NCBI GenBank assembly: GCA_049611965.1
Contig: JBMZBC010000002.1
Coordinates: forward strand, 1-64,000
Length of the DNA stretch: 64,000 nt
Origin: UBA10364 sp049611965
GTDB taxonomy: Bacteria; Bacteroidota; Bacteroidia; Flavobacteriales; Schleiferiaceae
Reading direction: 5' to 3'
Shown here: positions 42,388 through 51,199 of the stretch, in pieces
Numbering within the stretch: position 1 is the first letter of the stretch
How the letters are laid out: each line of letters opens with the position of its first letter
Notes under the pieces: model-generated
Seen by the model: only the letters and a program-made list of their open reading frames with translations
What the model was told of the DNA's origin: nothing
Databases searched by the model: none
Translations under genes and position numbers: made by a program

Positions 42388-43911
42388 CTACATCACCTTA
42401 ATCCAGAGCTTGCCGTTGTACTGACCATTAAAGCCTGTATTGCGCGCTTGGTTTGCAGCATTGTAGTTATTGAATTTCAATAGGAATACGTAGTACATGT
42501 TATTGTTCGAATCTTGGAAGATGTCTGAACCTACACCCTGAGCACGAAGCTTGTTCTGTAGTTTAACAGCATTATTTCTTGATCCAAATACACCTGCAGT
42601 CACATAATACCCTTGTGATCCTGGCTGAACATTTCCGGCGTATTGGTTCGGGTTGTAACCTGTAATGTTAGAATTCACAGTACCTCCACCTTGCGGTGTT
42701 TGTGGATACATATTACCGCCAGCACCAGAGTTGGGATCGAAGCCTCCATTACTTGAATTACCAGCGTTGTTCATTCCACCGCCTGCAGCTCCATTAGCCG
42801 CAGCTTCACTAGCAGCATCTGCGGCAGCCTGAGCAGCGGCTTCACTTAGCTCGCCTTTCATGGCTTCCTTCTCTGCATCAAATAGCGATTTCTGTTGGTC
42901 AGTGATCTCGTCTTTAAACTCGTCCAAGCGATCGTTTAGCAGGTCCTCTAGGTCCCCAGATTGACGACGCTGACGGTCCTTCAATTTCTTGATTTCATTT
43001 TCTAGACGCTTGTCCTTCTTACTCTCACCAAAGGTGTAACGCAACATAAACTCGTGCGAATTACCCAAGGCAAACCCATAAGTGTTGAGCGAGAAGTCGT
43101 ATGCGTAACCTAGACTTATGTTTTCTGTAACATGTACCCCAGCATTACCCGTAACAGCGTATGAAGAACGGTATGCTGCACCTACGTAGAAGTACTCCTT
43201 GTGGTTAAACATCAAACCGGCATCCACCTGAGGGATGGTTACCTCATTGGCACGAACGGTTACAAATGGACTCAAGGTCATCAACCCTTTCTGAAGTTGT
43301 ACATCGTAGGCCGTATTCACCACATAGTGACGCATGTAATGGTACTGATAAGGACTGTTGAAGTTATCACCGAAATCAACCTTTGGCGCCAACAAGTTCG
43401 GTACCGCTGCACCAATATTAAAATCGCCAAACTTCAAATTGAAACCGAAGTTCAAATCAAATTTTGAACTGTTGAGTTGGCTGTACAATACAGGGTCCAA
43501 TTCATCCGGCACGCGAATGCCCGCTACATTAATGTTGTTATTTACATATCCCGCACCCAATCCTAGGCTCAAACTATTCTTGTCTGTGAACTTGACATGC
43601 CAAGCGTAAGAACCGTAGAATCCCGAACGGCTTACGATATCTGTGTTATCACTAAAAGCATAGCCGCTGTATCCAAATTTCAAATCATTCTGGTTGCCGT
43701 TAAACGCCATGAATTGCGTTTCAGGAGCTCCCTGAATATCCGTCCATTGACGGCGATTAAGAATTGAAATCTCGGTCTTACCCTCAATACCGCTGAAGGC
43801 AGGGTTAAACAAGTAGGCCGTATTCAAATAACTTGAAATAAGTGGCAATTGCTGTGCACTGGCAGTTATACTTCCAACCAACAATGCGAATATTAATAGC
43901 TGCTTTCTCAT
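42388..43911 (-). CDS. PorP/SprF-like T9SS membrane protein fused to a SPOR domain
   Basis: A 507-residue protein. Signal peptide about 1-19 (SAQ), then the PorP/SprF barrel, about 20-300 (YLNTAYLFNPAFSGIEGKTEISILNRRQW; later GLMFNHKEYFYVGAAYRSSYAVTGNAG and MLRYTFG). Next are a charged coiled coil, about 305-360 (ENEIKKLKDRQRRQSGDLEDLLNDRLDE), an Ala/Gly/Asn-rich linker, about 365-435, and a C-terminal SPOR-like domain, about 435-507 (GYYVTAGVFGSRNNAVKLQNKLRAQG). SprF proteins help a partner adhesin reach the surface; SPOR domains bind denuded peptidoglycan. The T9SS type B adhesin is two bases upstream. The fusion would link the barrel to the cell wall. Confidence 0.83.
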   Translation of the reverse strand: MRKQLLIFALLVGSITASAQQLPLISSYLNTAYLFNPAFSGIEGKTEISILNRRQWTDIQGAPETQFMAFNGNQNDLKFGYSGYAFSDNTDIVSRSGFYGSYAWHVKFTDKNSLSLGLGAGYVNNNINVAGIRVPDELDPVLYSQLNSSKFDLNFGFNLKFGDFNIGAAVPNLLAPKVDFGDNFNSPYQYHYMRHYVVNTAYDVQLQKGLMTLSPFVTVRANEVTIPQVDAGLMFNHKEYFYVGAAYRSSYAVTGNAGVHVTENISLGYAYDFSLNTYGFALGNSHEFMLRYTFGESKKDKRLENEIKKLKDRQRRQSGDLEDLLNDRLDEFKDEITDQQKSLFDAEKEAMKGELSEAAAQAAADAASEAAANGAAGGGMNNAGNSSNGGFDPNSGAGGNMYPQTPQGGGTVNSNITGYNPNQYAGNVQPGSQGYYVTAGVFGSRNNAVKLQNKLRAQGVGSDIFQDSNNNMYYVFLLKFNNYNAANQARNTGFNGQYNGKLWIKVM

Positions 43912-43913
43912 GA

Positions 43914-45911
43914 TTAGAAGTTGTTAAGGATGGTTACTGCAGCCTTGACCCTTATGTTATTCTCAAAGGTTAAGACATAATAATAAGTTCCGTCTTCCAA
44001 CTGGGCACCACCGTCGGTGGTTCCGCCCCAAGCATTGTTATACACTTCTTGGTTGTAGACCGGTGTACCCCATCGTGTGTACACTGTAAACTCACACGCA
44101 TCGCCGTTCGTCACACCTGCAAGGTCAAGGACATCATTATTTCCATCGCCGTTCGGCGTGATTACATTCTGAAGATTTCCATAAATATCAGCGATGATCA
44201 CATTGGTGTCTTGCTCACTAACAAAAACCTGAACACTTGCCGTATCCGTACAACCGTTGATATCTTCAACTTGAATGAAGTACGTAATAGTATCTACAGA
44301 TGGGATGGCCATTGTGCTTGAACCAAGCTGGTTGCTGTAGTACGAAGGAGCATCTGCGAACCAGTAGTAGCTAGTACCACCTGTTGAGCTCAGCGTTGTA
44401 CTCTCTCCTGGGCTGATTACCTGAGGAGATGCTGTAGCCGTTGCTACCAATGTATAATTGTAGATATCCAAGGTATCGACCGTTTTACACTGGTTTACAC
44501 CATATGCTTCGATCACATATTGCCCTGGGACACTCAAGAAATTTTGCTTACCAACAAACACGCCGCCGTTCCAAGCGAAGTTCAAGGCGTTGCTTTGTAG
44601 CGATACCAAAACACTATCGTAGACACAAACTCCTAAAGAGTCACCCGGTAGGATGGAGATGGTTGGGAACGGTACAAAGTTCACTGTGGTTTCATTCGAA
44701 ATGTAATCACAGCTTTCATTGGTCAATACCAATCGATAATCCGCTGTATCTGCTACGATAGAAGTATCTACCGTCAACCATGGCAGCGTATCGTTGGCTA
44801 AGTTTAGCCAGTTTGCACTTCCGGAAGGATAGGCGATCTGCCACTGGTATTCCCAAGAGTCGTACAAGACTGTGTCGGTCGCTGTAAGAAGTGTTGAATC
44901 TGTCAAACATAAAGTCGTTGTCGGCAACGGTTGGCCTGGCCAAGGTTGGTTAATCACTACCGTAGAAGGAACTGTATCAACAATTACCCAAAAAGCGTTT
45001 GAAGTGTCTACACAACCACCAGGGACGGAAGTTACCTCCAAGTACCATTGGCTAGTGGTATCAACATCAATGGCAGCAGTTGTATCACCCGTGTAGTACC
45101 AAACAGTATCACCAAAGATGTCTACACTGTCCGCCTTCAACCAATTGAACTCGTAGCCCAAGATCCCCGGTGAAGGGAAAGCGAAATATTCTAATGTTGC
45201 CACAGTACCCTCACACATACGGATGGAGTCAATACCTACATAGTTGATTCCTGCACCACCATTGGCGAATACTTCACTACCAGGTTTGTAAGAATTTACA
45301 ATGGTATCGTTCGAAGTTGCGTCACAAAGGTTGGAACTCACCTCAATTCCGTAGGTTCCCGAAGCTGTTACAAATAATGTATCGTTGGTTTCACCGGCAA
45401 TGGCGCCACCACCGCTTAACCATTGGTACGTGTAGCTTTGACCTGTTGGCGCTTGATTCGCTACCAAAAGAGCAGTATCACCCTCACAGAAAGTGATCTC
45501 ACCGGCCTTATCGAACCAGTTGTAGGCGGTAATACCTGTTGTCGGGTTTGCGCCAATAATTACGTTCGAAATGGTATCTGAAATCACCACTGGATTTGAG
45601 CTCACCATTCTAAACTTGTAAACGCCTTGCGGAGTGTTGTCCGGAATCAAGACGTCAATCTCATTTCCAGTACTCACACCATAGGCAAGTAATGGGGAGA
45701 TCGATACGAAAGTACCGTTGAAGCTTCCTGTATTATCGCTCATCTCAACAGAAAACGTGTTGCCCACGTTGAAAGGAGAGGTAATATCAAAAGCCATAAT
45801 CAGCGAGTCGCCTTGACACGCTTGAAGACTGATGGTTGGAGTGGTCGTGCTTTGACTAAAAGCGGATAGGCCTCCCAACAAAAAAGTCAATGAGAGTAAA
45901 AACTTTCTCAT
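43914..45911 (-). CDS. T9SS type B sorting domain protein (gliding-associated CHU_C domain)
   Basis: A 665-residue exported protein: signal peptide about 1-20, several Ig-like/PKD-like beta modules with repeated QGDSLI..., FCEGDTALLV, MCEGTVATLE and LCLTDSTLLT starts, each with a Cys early in the module, and the closing type B domain with TPNGDGNNDVLDL...FTVYTRWGTPVYNQEVYNNAWGGTTDGGAQLEDGTYYYVLTF. Type B domains direct secretion through T9SS, and their partner is usually an adjacent PorP/SprF protein, as here. Likely a surface adhesin or filament subunit. A TAGCTTTG promoter lies 44 bases upstream. Confidence 0.87.
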   Translation of the reverse strand: MRKFLLSLTFLLGGLSAFSQSTTTPTISLQACQGDSLIMAFDITSPFNVGNTFSVEMSDNTGSFNGTFVSISPLLAYGVSTGNEIDVLIPDNTPQGVYKFRMVSSNPVVISDTISNVIIGANPTTGITAYNWFDKAGEITFCEGDTALLVANQAPTGQSYTYQWLSGGGAIAGETNDTLFVTASGTYGIEVSSNLCDATSNDTIVNSYKPGSEVFANGGAGINYVGIDSIRMCEGTVATLEYFAFPSPGILGYEFNWLKADSVDIFGDTVWYYTGDTTAAIDVDTTSQWYLEVTSVPGGCVDTSNAFWVIVDTVPSTVVINQPWPGQPLPTTTLCLTDSTLLTATDTVLYDSWEYQWQIAYPSGSANWLNLANDTLPWLTVDTSIVADTADYRLVLTNESCDYISNETTVNFVPFPTISILPGDSLGVCVYDSVLVSLQSNALNFAWNGGVFVGKQNFLSVPGQYVIEAYGVNQCKTVDTLDIYNYTLVATATASPQVISPGESTTLSSTGGTSYYWFADAPSYYSNQLGSSTMAIPSVDTITYFIQVEDINGCTDTASVQVFVSEQDTNVIIADIYGNLQNVITPNGDGNNDVLDLAGVTNGDACEFTVYTRWGTPVYNQEVYNNAWGGTTDGGAQLEDGTYYYVLTFENNIRVKAAVTILNNF

Positions 45912-45954
45912 GTAGAATTGTTTTGGGTTCAGTGTTATTGCAATGAATGCTTAA

Positions 45955-45962
45955 CAAAGCTA
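45955..45962 (-). promoter_or_regulatory. -7 element, type B adhesin operon
   Basis: TAGCTTTG on the minus strand is an exact TAnnTTTG match. A TTG 17 bases upstream fits the -33 element. It lies 43 bases before ATG 45911. Confidence 0.6.
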
Positions 45963-45991
45963 ATTTCGTACTTGTTTAACAATAACCGTGC

Positions 45992-45999
45992 TACATTTA
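45992..45999 (+). promoter_or_regulatory. -7-like element, GAF protein gene
   Basis: TACATTTA has one mismatch to TAnnTTTG, with a TTG (45972-45974) 17 bases upstream. It lies 37 bases before ATG 46037 and its -33 region overlaps the divergent promoter. Confidence 0.45.
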
Positions 46000-46036
46000 C
46001 TCATTAATCAACCTTTTCTATCAACAAACACCCCGC

Positions 46037-46492
46037 ATGAAGCAAGAACTCAGTCAAAGACTACTAATGGACTTGGAAAAATTCAAAGCACTTAGCGACA
46101 TTACATTGCAAGAAGCCTTGGTACGTTGGTTAGACGAAGAGGTATCTTATTACAATTGGACCGGCTTTTACTTCATGAACGATGAGAAGCAGCAACTTGA
46201 GATTGGACCTTATGTTGGGGCGTACACAGACCATACGGTCATCCCCTATGGAAGAGGCATCTGCGGCCAAGTCGCGGTGAGCGGTAAAACCTTCGAGGTA
46301 CCAGATGTTCACGCCCAAGACAATTACCTCGCGTGCAGCATTGCAACCAAGAGTGAAATTGTAGTACCCATTTACAAAGGAGAGAATCTCGTCGGTCAGA
46401 TAGATATAGATTCACACGAATTGGACCCATTTACCCAAGAGGACCATAATCTACTGGAGGCTGTGGCCAATTTTGTCGCGCAAAGGCTCTAA
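46037..46492 (+). CDS. GAF domain protein, fRMsr-like
   Basis: A 151-residue single GAF domain: YYNWTGFYFMNDEKQQLEIGPYVG, GRGICGQVAVSGKTFEVPDVHAQDNYLACSIATKSEIVVPIYKGENLVGQIDIDS. The layout is that of free methionine-(R)-sulfoxide reductase (YebR/fRMsr). Two of its three active-site Cys positions are present (C76 in GICG, C100 in LAC), but the first, in the sequence after GPYVGA (usually IAC), is replaced (TDHT). Activity with two Cys is possible but reduced or changed chemistry is likely; a ligand-binding role is an alternative. It is cytoplasmic. Its stop codon is interleaved with that of the convergent ABC permease. Confidence 0.82.
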   Translation: MKQELSQRLLMDLEKFKALSDITLQEALVRWLDEEVSYYNWTGFYFMNDEKQQLEIGPYVGAYTDHTVIPYGRGICGQVAVSGKTFEVPDVHAQDNYLACSIATKSEIVVPIYKGENLVGQIDIDSHELDPFTQEDHNLLEAVANFVAQRL

Positions 46493-47742
46493 GCCTGCAT
46501 GCGTATCGCTTCCACCGGATCTAATCTAGAAGCCATCCACGCTGGAATAAATCCAGAAAGCAATCCAATAACCCCACTCAGACCAAGTCCTACTATAATA
46601 TTTCTTGTGCTTAAGAAAATGTCGAAATCAAAAGCTTTTGCAGCAGCCAGAGCTCCAAGATAAACCAGGAACAACCCGGCAGCCCCTCCCAGCAGACACA
46701 AAACAATACTTTCAGTCAAAAACTGAATTAAAACCACAAAGTTTTTTGCACCCAGTGCTTTTTGGATACCAATTTCGTTGGTACGTTCACGGACACTCAC
46801 GAACATTATGTTGGCAATCCCAAAACCGCCAACAAGAATGGAAAAACCGCCAATCACCGTACCCACGAGGCCTAAGACACCAAACAATCCATCCAATTGA
46901 TTTGAGATCAACGAAGGGTCGTTCAGCGCAAAATTATCGTCCGCACCTGGACGAAGGCGACGAATAGAACGCATCAAACCTGTTAATTCGTCTTTCAATT
47001 GAGCCAGCGAAATTCCTTCCTTCGCACTGACCATGATAAGGTTGCCGTCGTTTTTATCTGTATTCACCACGGTTCGAACGAACTTGAATGGTACAAGGAC
47101 CATCTTATCGTAGCTCTGTCCGACCAAGCTCTCTCCTACCTTTTCAAAAACACCAATGACCGTTAGTTTCTGTCCACGAATAGATATCTGTTCACCCAAG
47201 GCACTTTCGCCTCCCGGAAACAAACCTTCTTCAATATTGGCCCCGATGATACAATAGGGCTTGCCTCCGAACATTTCATTTTCAGTAAAATAGCGTCCTT
47301 CCTTAAGGTCAAAATCCCAGATTTGATTGTACTCGTAAGTAATCCCCAAGACTTCAACACCACCGGCATCCATGCCGTTGCGCTTGGCAGTAGCTCCGCC
47401 TAATGAAGTACCGAATGCAACGTTTTCAGCATATTGAGAACGCTTTCTCAACAAGTCGCTTTCTTTACTTAAAGGCACGGGGCGATTGAGATACTTCCAC
47501 CAAGCGTATTCGCCACCTCCACCCCAAGGCCATTTTTGCACGTAAACAACATTATCACCGAGCTGACTAACGCTGTCTCGAATGTTTTTCTCCAAAGAAT
47601 CGACGATCGAATAAACCAAAATAATAGCAAATATCCCTATGGTGATTCCAAGCAAGGAGAGGAACGTTCTCAATTTGTTTACTGTCAGTGAAATAACAGC
47701 AAAAATCAAGCTTTCTTTAATGAGGCGAATGAGAACAATCAC
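46489..47742 (-). CDS. MacB/FtsX-family ABC transporter permease
   Basis: A 417-residue permease: N-terminal TM (VNKLRTFLSLLGITIGIFAIILVYSIVDSLEKNIRDSVS), a large periplasmic MacB_PCD-type domain (about 55-280), then three C-terminal TMs with the FtsX pattern (GIANIMFVSVRERTNEIGIQKALGAKNFVVLIQFLTESIVLCLLGG; end SGFIPAWMASRLDPVEAIRM). It exports a hydrophobic compound or lipoprotein, or acts mechanically; its ATPase is not next to it. GTG 47742 is chosen, because the promoter element TAATTTTG lies between it and an upstream ATG (47796). The C-terminal DPVEAIR is typical. Confidence 0.87.
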   Translation of the reverse strand: MIVLIRLIKESLIFAVISLTVNKLRTFLSLLGITIGIFAIILVYSIVDSLEKNIRDSVSQLGDNVVYVQKWPWGGGGEYAWWKYLNRPVPLSKESDLLRKRSQYAENVAFGTSLGGATAKRNGMDAGGVEVLGITYEYNQIWDFDLKEGRYFTENEMFGGKPYCIIGANIEEGLFPGGESALGEQISIRGQKLTVIGVFEKVGESLVGQSYDKMVLVPFKFVRTVVNTDKNDGNLIMVSAKEGISLAQLKDELTGLMRSIRRLRPGADDNFALNDPSLISNQLDGLFGVLGLVGTVIGGFSILVGGFGIANIMFVSVRERTNEIGIQKALGAKNFVVLIQFLTESIVLCLLGGAAGLFLVYLGALAAAKAFDFDIFLSTRNIIVGLGLSGVIGLLSGFIPAWMASRLDPVEAIRMQA

Positions 47743-47760
47743 GAGGTAGTGGGTTTCTCT

Positions 47761-47768
47761 CAAAATTA
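47761..47768 (-). promoter_or_regulatory. -7 element, ABC permease gene
   Basis: TAATTTTG on the minus strand is an exact TAnnTTTG match. It lies 18 bases before the GTG at 47742 and makes the ATG at 47796 unlikely as start. Confidence 0.55.
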
Positions 47769-47802
47769 GAGAGAAAAGCGCACAAAAAGGCACCATTTAT
47801 GC

Positions 47803-47810
47803 TACTTTTG
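47803..47810 (+). promoter_or_regulatory. -7 element, purH
   Basis: TACTTTTG is an exact TAnnTTTG match, 36 bases before ATG 47847. It lies 34 bases from the opposing ABC permease element. Confidence 0.55.
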
Positions 47811-47846
47811 CCCTTTCTCATTATTCACACAACAATCTCGTACGAT

Positions 47847-49352
47847 ATGCGCATCAAAAACGCTCTCATTTCAGTTTTTCACAAGGACGGTCTTGGACCT
47901 ATTGTCGACGTACTAAATGCCGGTGGAACAACTATTTATTCAACTGGTGGAACGCAAGCCTTCATTGAAGGACGTGGCATACCAGTCGAGCGTGTTGAAG
48001 ATTTAACATCCTACCCTTCTATCTTGGGAGGGCGCGTTAAAACATTACACCCAAAAGTTTTTGGCGGCATCCTAGCGCGAAGAGATAATGAGAGCGATAA
48101 AGGACAAATGAACGAGTTCGAGATCCCCTATTTCGACCTAGTAATTGTCGATCTTTATCCTTTCGAAGCAACCGTAGCTTCGGGTGCGCCGGAACAGGAT
48201 ATTATTGAGAAAATTGATATCGGTGGCATCTCATTGATTCGTGCAGCAGCGAAAAACTTCAAAGATTGTTGGATCATTTCTAACATGGGACAATATGAAG
48301 ATGCTCTTGCAGTGTTAAATTCGGAAAAAGGCGCGTCTCAAGAAATCAGAAGACGCTATGCGCTTGAGGCTTTCGATGAAAGCAGCAACTACGACACGGC
48401 CATTTACCGTTACTTCGCTGGTGACCGCCTGGATCTTAAAATGAGCGGACGTCAGAAGCAAGGTTTGCGCTACGGTGAAAACCCACATCAAGAAGCAGCC
48501 TACTTCGGCAACCTCGATGATGCACTTGAGCAAATCCACGGCAAGGCACTGAGCTACAACAACCTTTTAGATATCGACGCTACGGTAAATCTTATTCGTG
48601 AGTTCGAAGAGACTACCATTGCAATCATCAAACACAATAACGCTTGTGGCTTGGCAACACGCCCATCCCTTGCAGAGGCATGGGACGATGCATTGGCTGG
48701 CGACCCTGTGAGTGCGTTCGGCGGTGTGATTGCTGCAAATAGAGTTGTAGACAAAGCCACTGCCGAGAAGATGAACACATTGTTCTTCGAGGTCCTAATG
48801 GCACCCGGATACGATGAGGACGCTATAGAGGTTTTAAAAAGTAAGAAGAACCGTGTGCTTCTCATCTTAAAGGACTACGAAGTTCCTGCATACAACGTAC
48901 GCACCGTTCTAAATGGAACCTTGGTACAAGCCAGAGACGCAAAATCAGAGCGCGCAGCAGATATGGAGACTGTGACGAAAGTTGCACCTTCAGCGCAGCA
49001 GCTCGAAGATCTCGAGTTCGCAGCGAAAATCTGTAAGCATACAAAGTCGAATACAATCGTTTTAGCCAAGGGTGGCCAATTATTAGGGTCAGGAACAGGA
49101 CAGACATCTCGCGTAGATGCTTTGAACCAAGCCGTAGAAAAAGCAAACCGCTTTGGTTTTGACCTCAGCGGTGCAGCAATGGCTTCGGATGCATTCTTCC
49201 CATTCCCAGATTGTGTGGAGATTGCAGATAAGGCAGGAATCACCTGTGTTATTCAACCTGGGGGCTCTATTCGTGACAAGGAAAGTATCGCTTATTGCGA
49301 CGAGAATGGATTGGCAATGGTTACTACGGGAATCCGTCACTTCAAACACTAA
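47847..49352 (+). CDS. purH: bifunctional AICAR transformylase / IMP cyclohydrolase
   Basis: A 501-residue enzyme for the last two steps of IMP synthesis. N-terminal MGS-like cyclohydrolase domain (ISVFHKDGLGPIVDVL, STGGTQAFIEGRGIPVERVEDLTSYPSILGGRVKTLHPKVFGGILAR) and C-terminal transformylase domain with RYGENPHQEAAYF, KHNNACGLA, the SAFGGVIAANR core and SDAFFPFPDCVE near the end. ATG 47847 is chosen, behind the promoter element; the open frame from 47799 would include promoter DNA. It lies 19 bases before mreB, the order seen in many Bacteroidota. Confidence 0.96.
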   Translation: MRIKNALISVFHKDGLGPIVDVLNAGGTTIYSTGGTQAFIEGRGIPVERVEDLTSYPSILGGRVKTLHPKVFGGILARRDNESDKGQMNEFEIPYFDLVIVDLYPFEATVASGAPEQDIIEKIDIGGISLIRAAAKNFKDCWIISNMGQYEDALAVLNSEKGASQEIRRRYALEAFDESSNYDTAIYRYFAGDRLDLKMSGRQKQGLRYGENPHQEAAYFGNLDDALEQIHGKALSYNNLLDIDATVNLIREFEETTIAIIKHNNACGLATRPSLAEAWDDALAGDPVSAFGGVIAANRVVDKATAEKMNTLFFEVLMAPGYDEDAIEVLKSKKNRVLLILKDYEVPAYNVRTVLNGTLVQARDAKSERAADMETVTKVAPSAQQLEDLEFAAKICKHTKSNTIVLAKGGQLLGSGTGQTSRVDALNQAVEKANRFGFDLSGAAMASDAFFPFPDCVEIADKAGITCVIQPGGSIRDKESIAYCDENGLAMVTTGIRHFKH

Positions 49353-49371
49353 TTTTTATTACCTTGAAGCC

Positions 49372-50400
49372 ATGGGTTGGTTAAGTTTCATGACAGAGGA
49401 TATAGCGATTGACTTGGGTACAGCCAATACGCTTATCACATATCAAGACAAGGTGGTAGTTGACTCTCCATCTATTGTCGCTCAAGACAGAAGAACAGGG
49501 CAGATTATTGCCGTGGGCAAAGAAGCGCGTCAAATGCACGGCAAGACGCACGAAAACATCAAAACCATCCGTCCTTTGAAGGATGGAGTGATTGCAGATT
49601 TCGAAGCTTCGGAATACATGATTCGCGAGCTCATTAAGAGCATCCCAGCCTTCAAAAAAAGACTGTTTCCTCCAAGCCTTCGTATGGTAGTTTGTATTCC
49701 TTCGGGCATTACTGAAGTTGAGAAGCGTGCTGTTAGAGACTCTGCAGAACATGCCAATGCAAAAGAAGTATATCTTATTCACGAACCTATGGCCGCGGCC
49801 GTAGGTATCGGAGTAAATATCCTCGAACCTAAAGGAAATATGATCATCGACATCGGTGGTGGTACAACAGAGATTGCTGTACTTGCTATGGGTGGTATCG
49901 TTTGTGATAAATCCATTAAAGTTGCTGGTGATGTATTTACCAATGATATCGCCAACTACATGAGAACACAACACAACCTCTTCGTTGGAGAGCGCACCGC
50001 AGAAAACATTAAGATTTCTGTTGGCGCTGCACTTGAAGACCTTGAAGAAGCACCAGAACCTTTCCAGGTTCAAGGTCGTGACCTTCTAACAGGAAAGCCT
50101 AAGCAGGTAAGTGTTACTCACGGTGAAGTTAGCAGGGCGCTGGAAAAAAGTGTTACTCGTATTGAAGATGCTATCATGGAAGCGTTGAGTAATACACCTC
50201 CTGAGCTTGCAGCGGATATCTTTAACAGCGGGATCTATCTCGCCGGTGGCGGGTCTATGCTACGTGGATTAGACAAGAGAATTTCGCTTAAGACCGACCT
50301 TCCTGTTTACGTTGCTGAGGATCCACTACGCGCAGTTGTTCGAGGAACAGGTGTCGTCCTCAAAAATATCGATCACTTCAAGACCGTTTTAGAAAACTAA
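49372..50400 (+). CDS. mreB: rod shape-determining protein MreB
   Basis: A 342-residue bacterial actin that guides lateral-wall synthesis from the inner face of the membrane. Phosphate-1 DLGTANTLITYQDKVVV, VCIPSGITEVEKRAVRDSAEHA, EPMAAAVGIGVNILEPKGNMIIDIGGGTTEIAVLAMGGIV, and GGGSMLRGLD near the C-terminus are typical. The start MGWLSFMTEDIAIDLG (49372) gives the amphipathic N-terminal helix. First of mreB-mreC-mreD-mrdA-rodA. Confidence 0.97.
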   Translation: MGWLSFMTEDIAIDLGTANTLITYQDKVVVDSPSIVAQDRRTGQIIAVGKEARQMHGKTHENIKTIRPLKDGVIADFEASEYMIRELIKSIPAFKKRLFPPSLRMVVCIPSGITEVEKRAVRDSAEHANAKEVYLIHEPMAAAVGIGVNILEPKGNMIIDIGGGTTEIAVLAMGGIVCDKSIKVAGDVFTNDIANYMRTQHNLFVGERTAENIKISVGAALEDLEEAPEPFQVQGRDLLTGKPKQVSVTHGEVSRALEKSVTRIEDAIMEALSNTPPELAADIFNSGIYLAGGGSMLRGLDKRISLKTDLPVYVAEDPLRAVVRGTGVVLKNIDHFKTVLEN

Positions 50401-50410
50401 ATAACCCGCC

Positions 50411-51199
50411 ATGCAGCAACTGATACTCTTCTTATCGAGGTATCGCAATAATCTGTTGCTCTTAGCCCTATTGCTATTGGCGGTTGTACGTCATTCCTTT
50501 AAAAATCCCGTTTCCGAACATTGGATCAACACAGTGGGCACTGGACTTGCTGCGACATTTACCGATGCTACCAATGGATGGAAAATTTACTGGTCGCTCG
50601 AAGAGGTAAATGACGAGCTGGCGAGGGAAAATGCTGTTCTAAAAGCCGCTATGTGGTCAAATTCTGCTCCGGAGTTTGCAGCCTCCTCAGAGTACGATTA
50701 TGTTCCAGCCAAGGTCATTGATCACAGCTACAAAAAAGTCAATAACTACATTATCATTAATGCAGGTAAACGACTCGGAGTGCAGCCAGGAATGGGTGTG
50801 GTTAGCGCCCAAGGGTGGGTAGGCACCGTGAGTGAAAGTACAAGAAACTATGCCTATATTTTACCTTTTACGCACAGCAAAGGAGGTATTGGTGCCCGCA
50901 TTGAAGGAAAGGGATTGGGTCAATTGAGTTGGTCGGGGTCGGTTGAAACAGCACTTCTAAACGACATTGAACGCGAATTTGAGCCAAAACCAGGCGACAG
51001 TATTTACTCCTATACTCGCGCAGAAATAGCACCCCCAGTATTGACAGGTATTGTACATAGTGCGTCGCAAAGTGAAGAAGACTTGAGCTGGAATGCCAAG
51101 GTGAATCTAACGACGGACTTCATGAATTTGGAATGGGTATATGTATGCCAATTCAAAGGGAAAGAAGAATTGGACACTTTAAAACTTAATATGGAATGA
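50411..51199 (+). CDS. mreC: rod shape-determining protein MreC
   Basis: A 262-residue bitopic protein with a TM helix about 12-30 (NNLLLLALLLLAVVRH), a coiled coil about 60-82 (WSLEEVNDELARENAVLKAAM) and a periplasmic double beta-barrel (VPAKVIDHSYKKVNNYIIINAGKRLGVQPGMGVVSAQGWVGTVSE). It bridges MreB/MreD to PBP2. Ten bases after mreB; ends in an ATGA overlap with mreD. Confidence 0.94.
   Translation: MQQLILFLSRYRNNLLLLALLLLAVVRHSFKNPVSEHWINTVGTGLAATFTDATNGWKIYWSLEEVNDELARENAVLKAAMWSNSAPEFAASSEYDYVPAKVIDHSYKKVNNYIIINAGKRLGVQPGMGVVSAQGWVGTVSESTRNYAYILPFTHSKGGIGARIEGKGLGQLSWSGSVETALLNDIEREFEPKPGDSIYSYTRAEIAPPVLTGIVHSASQSEEDLSWNAKVNLTTDFMNLEWVYVCQFKGKEELDTLKLNME

Noticed and set aside
47743..47796. 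ATG at 47796 as ABC permease start
   Set aside because: The -7 element TAATTTTG lies between it and the GTG at 47742, so this ATG would not be in the mRNA.
47743..47846. Purine riboswitch before purH
   Set aside because: The leader after the promoter is only 36 bases and has no stable three-way-junction sequence.
49153..49371. Longer mreB beginning inside purH
   Set aside because: It reads purH codons in another frame; MGWLSFMTEDIAIDLG matches MreB N-termini.
49381..50073. Minus-strand open frame of about 230 residues opposite mreB
   Set aside because: Antisense shadow of mreB; composition is Asn/Cys/Phe-rich with no recognisable fold, and there is no promoter.
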